This document shows positions 1 to 3,606 of a stretch of DNA of 5,762 bases, piece by piece. Every line of letters starts with the position of its first letter. Position 1 is the stretch's first letter. The stretch comes from Chloroflexota bacterium (GTDB lineage: Bacteria; Chloroflexota; Limnocylindria; Limnocylindrales; CSP1-4): positions 1 to 5,762 of the forward strand of contig JAJYDP010000348.1 of NCBI GenBank assembly GCA_021777365.1, in the 5' to 3' direction. Under the pieces are notes generated by a model that did not search any database, was not told the origin of the DNA, and saw nothing but the letters and a program-made list of their open reading frames with translations. The position numbers and the translations under genes were made by a program.

Positions 1-121
1 CGTCCTTTCCCGGGCCGGTGGCCTTGACCGTGAACGCAACCCATCGCCCGTCCGGAGAGAGGCGGACCTCGGTCGGCACGCGGAGATCATGGAGATCGGA
101 GGGCAGCGGCGGTCTGGACAT
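1..121 (-). CDS. N-terminal fragment of S9 family (acylaminoacyl-peptidase-like) serine peptidase, runs off the left edge
   Basis: Read on the minus strand from ATG at 121-119, this gives 40 codons with no stop before the window ends. The protein begins MSRPPLPSDLHDLRVPTEVR and continues with LSPDGRWVAFTVKATGPGKD. A short leader, then DL..LRVP and an L-SPDG-R-VAF-V strand, is the usual opening of S9 prolyl-oligopeptidase/acylaminoacyl-peptidase proteins, in which SPDG marks the first blade of the N-terminal beta-propeller. In those enzymes the propeller gates a C-terminal alpha/beta-hydrolase that releases acylated or unblocked residues from peptides. The catalytic Ser-Asp-His part would lie outside the window. 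A GAGAAGG Shine-Dalgarno-like box at 126-132 lies four bases before the ATG and supports this start. The gene is divergent from the polyphosphate operon. A TolB/WD40-like propeller protein without a peptidase domain is the main alternative, since only the propeller opening is visible. Confidence 0.72.
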   Translation of the reverse strand, partial: MSRPPLPSDLHDLRVPTEVRLSPDGRWVAFTVKATGPGKD

Positions 122-125
122 GCAA

Positions 126-132
126 CCTTCTC
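126..132 (-). promoter_or_regulatory. Ribosome binding site of the left-edge peptidase gene
   Basis: On the minus strand the sequence is GAGAAGG, followed by four bases and then ATG at 121-119. It matches the anti-Shine-Dalgarno core well. The spacing is slightly short but workable, and it decides the start of a gene of which only 40 codons are visible. Confidence 0.6.
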
Positions 133-142
133 GTGGAAGCGA

Positions 143-161
143 GCGACCGGTCGGCGACCGG
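143..161. repeat. Short direct repeat GCGACCGG x2, possible operator
   Basis: GCGACCGG occurs at 143-150 and again at 154-161, separated by TCG. The repeat period is 11 bases, about one helical turn. The same stretch contains the inverted pair CCGGTC (147-152) and GACCGG (156-161). It lies 22 to 40 bases upstream of the minus-strand start codon and could be a protein-binding site or a leader hairpin. Short GC-rich repeats are common by chance in this base composition, so the call is weak. Confidence 0.25.
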
Positions 162-183
162 AGGCGCGGGGAGCGTTCGTGCG

Positions 184-189
184 AGTGTA
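184..189 (-). promoter_or_regulatory. Candidate -10 box (TACACT) for the minus-strand peptidase gene
   Basis: The minus strand reads TACACT, a TAnnnT-type -10 element, 62 bases before the peptidase ATG. No good -35 hexamer lies at 16-18 bases spacing. The nearest partial match, TCGACT at 204-209, is only 14 bases away. It is one of only two AT-leaning hexamers in the divergent region, which is the main reason to list it. Confidence 0.3.
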
Positions 190-252
190 TCTCCGGCGCG
201 AGGAGTCGACCGCCTGCGCGAGAAGTGGACCGGCGCCGCACACGGGCACGGC

Positions 253-258
253 TACAAT
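253..258 (+). promoter_or_regulatory. -10 box (TACAAT) of the polyphosphate operon, leaderless arrangement
   Basis: TACAAT differs from the TATAAT consensus at one base and ends only six bases before the ATG at 265. Transcription normally starts about seven bases after a -10 box, so the mRNA would begin at or next to the A of the start codon. No Shine-Dalgarno sequence precedes this ATG, as expected for a leaderless message. No convincing -35 box is seen at the usual distance (around 230-235 the sequence is CCGGCG). Leaderless genes driven by a TAnnnT box alone are known from several high-GC bacterial groups. Confidence 0.55.
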
Positions 259-264
259 CCCGCC

Positions 265-642
265 ATGCCCTCCAGCTACACGTCGGGCGACGAGTACCTC
301 GCTCCCTCCCGCATCCACGTCGATCGCGAGGCCGGCCGCCTCGAGATCGACTGGGCCGACGGCCACCCCACCGTCTACGACACCGTGACCCTGCGCTGGC
401 TGTGCCCGTGCGCCTACTGCCGCGGCGAGGCCGGCATGCCCGGGTGGCTCGACTCGTCGCCGACGCTGACGCCCGACCAGACTCGCCTGGTGGACGTGCA
501 GCTGGTGGGGACCTACGCCATCGCGCCGACGTGGGCGGACGGCCACCATACCGGGTACTACACCTTCGAGCAGCTCCGCGCGAACTGCCCCTGCCCGGAG
601 GACGAGGCGCGCCGAGCCGCGCGCACAACCGTGGAGCGCTGA
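265..642 (+). CDS. DUF971 / gamma-butyrobetaine hydroxylase N-terminal-like domain protein (zinc site)
   Basis: This is a 125-residue soluble protein consisting almost only of a DUF971 (GBBH-like N-terminal) domain. Family hallmarks are visible: LEIDWADGH (26-34), LRWLCPCAYC (43-52), then GTYAIAPTWADGHHTGYYTF (82-101) and LR-NCPC (104-110). In human gamma-butyrobetaine hydroxylase the same fold binds a structural zinc through a Cys-x-Cys-x2-Cys cluster and a later histidine. Here Cys47, Cys49, Cys52 and His94 fit that pattern. Cys108 and Cys110 are extra. No oxygenase domain follows, so this is the stand-alone bacterial form, whose function is unknown; links to iron-sulfur or metal handling have been suggested for the family. 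The frame stays open upstream to 133, but similarity begins only near residue 15 of the chosen form, and the TACAAT box at 253-258 points to ATG 265. It is the first gene of the plus-strand cluster, 13 bases before the YbjQ gene. Confidence 0.85.
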   Translation: MPSSYTSGDEYLAPSRIHVDREAGRLEIDWADGHPTVYDTVTLRWLCPCAYCRGEAGMPGWLDSSPTLTPDQTRLVDVQLVGTYAIAPTWADGHHTGYYTFEQLRANCPCPEDEARRAARTTVER

Positions 643-647
643 GGAGG
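641..647 (+). promoter_or_regulatory. Ribosome binding site of the YbjQ gene
   Basis: GAGGAGG overlaps the TGA stop (640-642) of the DUF971 gene and is followed by eight bases before ATG 656. It is a strong Shine-Dalgarno sequence. Its overlap with the preceding stop suggests the two genes are translated from one message. Confidence 0.75.
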
Positions 648-655
648 CGACCGCC

Positions 656-1000
656 ATGATCATCAGCACCACCAACTTCGTGGCCGGCTATCGCGTCGCC
701 GAGACCAAGGGCCAGTGCTTCGGCGTGGTGGTCCGGAGCCGCGGCCTCGCCGGCAACGTCGCCGCCGGGCTCCGGTCGATCATCGGGGGCGAGATCAAGG
801 AGTACACCGAGCTCCTGGAGGACGCCCGCAAGCACGCGATCGATCGCATGGTGGCCAACGCGACCGCAATGGGCGCCAACGCCATCCTGACCATGCGCTT
901 CGACAGCTCCGAGATGGGCCAGACCATGACCGAGATCGTGGCCTACGGCACGGCCGTGGTCATCGAGCCGGGCCAGTCCGGGTACGAGCAGGCGCGCTGA
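656..1000 (+). CDS. YbjQ / UPF0145 family protein (putative heavy-metal-binding)
   Basis: This 114-residue protein matches the YbjQ/UPF0145 (DUF74) family over its whole length: the opening STTNFVAGYRV (4-14), a glycine-rich stretch G19-FGVVVRSRG, then LRSIIGGEIKEYTELL (39-54), a helix with A-A-MGANAI (69-77), and the closing strand AYGTAVVIEP (96-105). Family members are small beta-alpha proteins that assemble into ring-like oligomers. They are annotated as putative heavy-metal-binding, but the biochemical role is unproven. Only one cysteine (Cys21) is present, so any metal site here is not a cysteine cluster. The length is typical. The start is fixed by the GAGGAGG box and by the family N-terminus. 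Position second in the cluster, 13 bases after the DUF971 stop and 26 bases before the next ATG, implies co-transcription. Confidence 0.9.
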   Translation: MIISTTNFVAGYRVAETKGQCFGVVVRSRGLAGNVAAGLRSIIGGEIKEYTELLEDARKHAIDRMVANATAMGANAILTMRFDSSEMGQTMTEIVAYGTAVVIEPGQSGYEQAR

Positions 1001-1026
1001 GCGCGGCCGGACCGGCGAGACGGGCA

Positions 1027-1413
1027 ATGGGCAGCACCGATCTCTCGCAGCTGCTGCGCGGCGCGCTGGGGATCGCGGGCGGGCTCGGGTTCCTGTTCGG
1101 GCTCGTGGTCATCGCGGCCGGCGAGCCGGTGGGCGGTTCATGGCTCCTGATCCCCAGCGCCATCCTGATCCTGATCGCGCTGTACGAGCAGACCCGGTAC
1201 CGGGCGCATCCCGAGGAGGGGGCGGCTGCTCGCCCCAACCCGCCGCCGGGGCCACCGTGGAGCCCGCGGCCTCCGGCGACGCCTCCTGCGAGCCCCGGGA
1301 CCGGGCGCTACGAGCGGACCGACGAGGTCTTCGACGACCCAACGACCGGCAAGCGGCTCCGGGTCTGGTTCGACCCCGTGACGGGCGACCGACGCTACAC
1401 GCCGGAACCCTGA
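1027..1413 (+). CDS. Small two-helix membrane protein with duplicated DPxTGxR C-terminal motif
   Basis: I do not recognise a named family. The 128-residue protein has two hydrophobic segments, about 13-32 (GALGIAGGLGFLFGLVVIAA) and 39-53 (WLLIPSAILILIALY), joined by a six-residue polar turn, so it should form a membrane hairpin. A basic/acidic stretch and a proline-rich linker (70-91) follow. The tail (94-128) carries two copies of DPxTGxR, at 104-110 and 116-122, twelve residues apart, in the pattern DP-TG-R-RVW-DP-TG-RRY. Similar tails occur in small uncharacterised proteins of GC-rich bacteria, from memory. With a short N-terminus before helix 1, both termini are probably on the same side of the membrane, likely the cytoplasm. 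No strong ribosome binding site precedes ATG 1027, and the frame is open further upstream inside the YbjQ gene, so translation may be coupled. Its stop is seven bases before the ppk start, which ties it to polyphosphate synthesis by position only. Confidence 0.7.
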   Translation: MGSTDLSQLLRGALGIAGGLGFLFGLVVIAAGEPVGGSWLLIPSAILILIALYEQTRYRAHPEEGAAARPNPPPGPPWSPRPPATPPASPGTGRYERTDEVFDDPTTGKRLRVWFDPVTGDRRYTPEP

Positions 1414-1420
1414 GCGCGCC

Positions 1421-3547
1421 ATGACCGCGGTCCGTCCCCACGGCGGTCAGACGACCGGCACGCAGCGAGCGGGCCGGAGGGAGCGGCATGCGCCGGCGAT
1501 GCCGTACACCAACCGCGAGCTGAGCTGGCTCGACTTCAACGCGCGCGTCCTGCACGAGGCGCTCGACGAGCGCAACCCGCTCCTCGAGCGGGCGCGGTTC
1601 CTCGCCATCTTCGCGAGCAATCTCGACGAGTTCTTCCAGGTGCGCGTCGCCGGGGTCAAGCAGCAGATGGCCGCGGGGGGAGCGCAGCGCACCCCGGACG
1701 GGCTGAGTCCGGCCGAAACCCTGCGCGCAATCCGTGCCAAGGTCCTGCCCCTCGTCGCGGACCAGTCCGACACGTGGGCGCGGGTGCGGCACGAGCTGGT
1801 CGGGCACGGGATCCGGATCGTGGGCTGGTCGGAGCGGCCCGAGCGTCACCTGGAGCTGCGCCAGCGGTTCATCGACCAGATCTTCCCGGTGCTGACGCCG
1901 CTGGCGGTCGACCCGGGCCACCCATTCCCGTACATCAGCAGCCTGTCGCTTTCGCTGGCCGTGACCGTTCGCGACCCGGAGAGCGGCGAGCGCGGGTTCG
2001 CGCGGATCAAGGTCCCGCCCGTGCTCCCCAGGCTCGTGGAGGTCGGGGTCCGGACCTACATGCTGCTCGAGCAGGTCATCGCAGAGAACCTCGACATCCT
2101 CTTTCCCGGCATGGAGATCATCGAGCACCACCTGTTCCGCGTGACGCGCAACGCCGACCTCGCGATCGAGGAGGACGAGGCCGACGACCTGCTGCTCGCC
2201 ATCCAGGAGGAGCTGCGCCGGCGGCGATTCGGCGAGGTGGTCCGCCTCGAGGTGGAGCGCTCGATGCCGGCGGAGACGCGGGCCATCCTCGAGCGCGGAC
2301 TGCAGTGCGCGCCGGAGGACGTGTACGAGGTCGCCGGGACGCTGGACCTGACGGCGCTCTTCGAGATCGCCGATCTCGACATCCCCAGCCTCCAGCTGCC
2401 CGCGTGGACCCCGGTGACGCCGGCGCGCCTGGCGCCGGCCGCCCCGGACGAACCGGTCGACGTCTTCGCCGCGATCCGCGACGGCGACATCCTGGTCCAC
2501 CACCCGTATGAATCGTTCGCGCGGACCGTGCAGCGCTTCGTGGAGCAGGCCGCCGACGATCCCGACGTGCTCGCGATCAAACAGACGCTGTACCGCACCA
2601 GCGGCGACTCGCCCATCGTGCAGGCGCTGATCCGCGCCGCCGAGCGCGGCAAGCAGGTGGTGGTCCTGGTCGAGCTCAAGGCGCGCTTCGACGAGGAGGC
2701 CAACATCGGCTGGGCGCGAGCGCTCGAGCAGGTGGGCGCCCACGTGGTGTACGGGCTGGTCGGCCTCAAGACCCACTCCAAGACCATGCTGATCGTCCGC
2801 CGGGAAGGACGGGGCCTGCGCCGCTACGTCCACATCGGGACCGGCAACTACAACACCAAGACCGCCCGTATCTACGTCGATCTCGGGCTCCTGAGTTGCC
2901 GCTCGGAGCTGGGCGCCGACGTGACCGACCTGTTCAACTTCCTGACGGGCCTCTCGCGCCAGCGCTCGTTCCGCCGGCTGCTGGTGGCGCCGTTCGCCCT
3001 GCGCGAGAGTGTCGTCGCGCGCATCGACCGGGAGATCGAGCGCCAGGTGAGCGGTGCCGGAGGGCGCATCGTGATGAAGCTCAACGCGATCGTCGACCCG
3101 GCGGTGATCCGGGCCCTGTACCGGGCGAGCCAGGCGGGCGTGCAGGTCGACCTGCTGGTGCGGGGGATCTGCTCCCTGCGGCCCGGGCTGCCGGGCGTCA
3201 GCGAGACGATCCGCGTCCGTTCGATCGTGGGTCGCTTCCTCGAACACTCGCGGATCTTCTACTTCCGCAACGGCGGCGACGAGGAGTTCTCGATCGGCTC
3301 GGCCGACATGATGGAGCGCAACCTGGATCGTCGCGTCGAGGCGGTGACACCCGTTGACGAGCCGGCCCTTCGCGAGCGGCTGCGCGACATCCTCGACGTG
3401 ATGCTGCGGGACGATCGGCGCGCGTGGGAACTGGGGAACGATGGGGTCTGGCGCCGGGTCGAGGCACTCGTCGCCGAGCCGGCCGGCGTCGACACGTTCG
3501 AGGTGATGATGACGACCGCGCTCGGGCTTGCCCAGGAGTCCGCGTGA
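1421..3547 (+). CDS. ppk1: Polyphosphate kinase 1 (PPK1)
   Basis: PPK1 reversibly transfers the terminal phosphate of ATP to a growing inorganic polyphosphate chain. The 708-residue protein matches the family from NRELSWLDFN (31-40) to the C-terminus. The N-terminal domain carries FASNLDEFFQVRVAG (64-78), with Asn67 equivalent to the ATP-base contact Asn45 of E. coli. The catalytic half has YRTSGDSP (Arg392) and ELKARFDEEANI (Arg422), matching the magnesium-linked Arg375 and Arg405. The phosphorylated histidine is His452 in LKTHSK (E. coli His435), and the second histidine is His609 in FLEHSR (His592). These four catalytic-half residues share a constant offset of 17, so there are no indels between them. 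HIGTGNYN, VRGICSLRPG and GSADMMERNLDRRVE are also intact. The enzyme should be active and is usually membrane-associated. The start is uncertain: ATG 1421 follows the previous stop by seven bases without a clear ribosome site, and ATG 1499 (682 residues) begins directly before the conserved PYTNRELSW. Confidence 0.97.
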   Translation: MTAVRPHGGQTTGTQRAGRRERHAPAMPYTNRELSWLDFNARVLHEALDERNPLLERARFLAIFASNLDEFFQVRVAGVKQQMAAGGAQRTPDGLSPAETLRAIRAKVLPLVADQSDTWARVRHELVGHGIRIVGWSERPERHLELRQRFIDQIFPVLTPLAVDPGHPFPYISSLSLSLAVTVRDPESGERGFARIKVPPVLPRLVEVGVRTYMLLEQVIAENLDILFPGMEIIEHHLFRVTRNADLAIEEDEADDLLLAIQEELRRRRFGEVVRLEVERSMPAETRAILERGLQCAPEDVYEVAGTLDLTALFEIADLDIPSLQLPAWTPVTPARLAPAAPDEPVDVFAAIRDGDILVHHPYESFARTVQRFVEQAADDPDVLAIKQTLYRTSGDSPIVQALIRAAERGKQVVVLVELKARFDEEANIGWARALEQVGAHVVYGLVGLKTHSKTMLIVRREGRGLRRYVHIGTGNYNTKTARIYVDLGLLSCRSELGADVTDLFNFLTGLSRQRSFRRLLVAPFALRESVVARIDREIERQVSGAGGRIVMKLNAIVDPAVIRALYRASQAGVQVDLLVRGICSLRPGLPGVSETIRVRSIVGRFLEHSRIFYFRNGGDEEFSIGSADMMERNLDRRVEAVTPVDEPALRERLRDILDVMLRDDRRAWELGNDGVWRRVEALVAEPAGVDTFEVMMTTALGLAQESA
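1476..1483 (+). promoter_or_regulatory. Strong Shine-Dalgarno-like GGAGGGAG inside the ppk1 5' end
   Basis: GGAGGGAG is the best ribosome-binding sequence near the ppk1 start. It is four bases from an out-of-frame ATG (1488) and 15 bases from the in-frame ATG 1499. If ATG 1499 is the true start, this box would serve it at unusually long spacing. If ATG 1421 is the start, the box is simply coding sequence for Arg-Arg-Glu. Confidence 0.35.
3534..3538 (+). promoter_or_regulatory. AGGAG ribosome-binding-like site before the GTGA overlap at the end of ppk1
   Basis: AGGAG lies five bases before GTG 3544, which overlaps the ppk1 stop as GTGA. The spacing is good. The frame opened by this GTG is only 20 codons long and ends at the probable start of the CYTH-CHAD gene, so the box may feed translation into the downstream gene indirectly. 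Confidence 0.5.
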
Positions 3548-3606
3548 GCGGCGGTACCGCGTGGGCGCGGTCGGCGGGCGCCCGGATACCGCGGGCGAAC
3601 TCGTGA
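3544..3606 (+). CDS. Possible 20-codon linking mini-ORF between ppk1 and the CYTH-CHAD gene
   Basis: A GTG overlapping the ppk1 stop (GTGA, 3544-3547) opens a frame reading MSGGTAWARSAGARIPRANS. It closes at TGA 3604-3606, which itself overlaps GTG 3603 as GTGA. AGGAG at 3534-3538 gives it the only good ribosome site of the junction. The peptide resembles nothing known to me and probably has no function of its own; a relay that hands ribosomes from ppk1 to the next gene is the likelier role. It contains an ATA codon, unusual for this DNA, which argues against selection on the peptide. It may be coincidental, because the CYTH-CHAD frame is also open through the region. Confidence 0.3.
   Translation: MSGGTAWARSAGARIPRANS

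Larger units (their letters stand above)
122..264. other. Divergent intergenic region between the peptidase gene and the polyphosphate operon
   Basis: These 143 bases separate two divergent start codons and must hold both promoters. Visible content: an 8-base direct repeat at 143-161, a TACACT box on the minus strand at 184-189, a GTCGAC palindrome at 205-210, and a TACAAT box on the plus strand at 253-258. The plus-strand reading frames that cross this region show no conserved protein sequence. They are open only because stop codons are rare in GC-rich DNA, so the DUF971 gene should not be extended into it. Confidence 0.65.

Noticed and set aside
133..264. N-terminal extension of the DUF971 frame upstream of ATG 265
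   Set aside because: The extra 44 codons show no similarity to the family, and the TACAAT box at 253-258 would lie inside them. The start at 265 gives a normal family length.
18..659. 213-codon plus-strand frame covering the left edge and the DUF971 gene
   Set aside because: It is very Arg-rich without domain similarity, and it overlaps the DUF971 gene in another frame, where clear family motifs are found. It also crosses the minus-strand peptidase start and the promoter region.
1774..2511. 245-codon plus-strand frame within ppk1
   Set aside because: It is an out-of-frame Ala/Arg/Gly/Pro-rich shadow of PPK1 with no motif.
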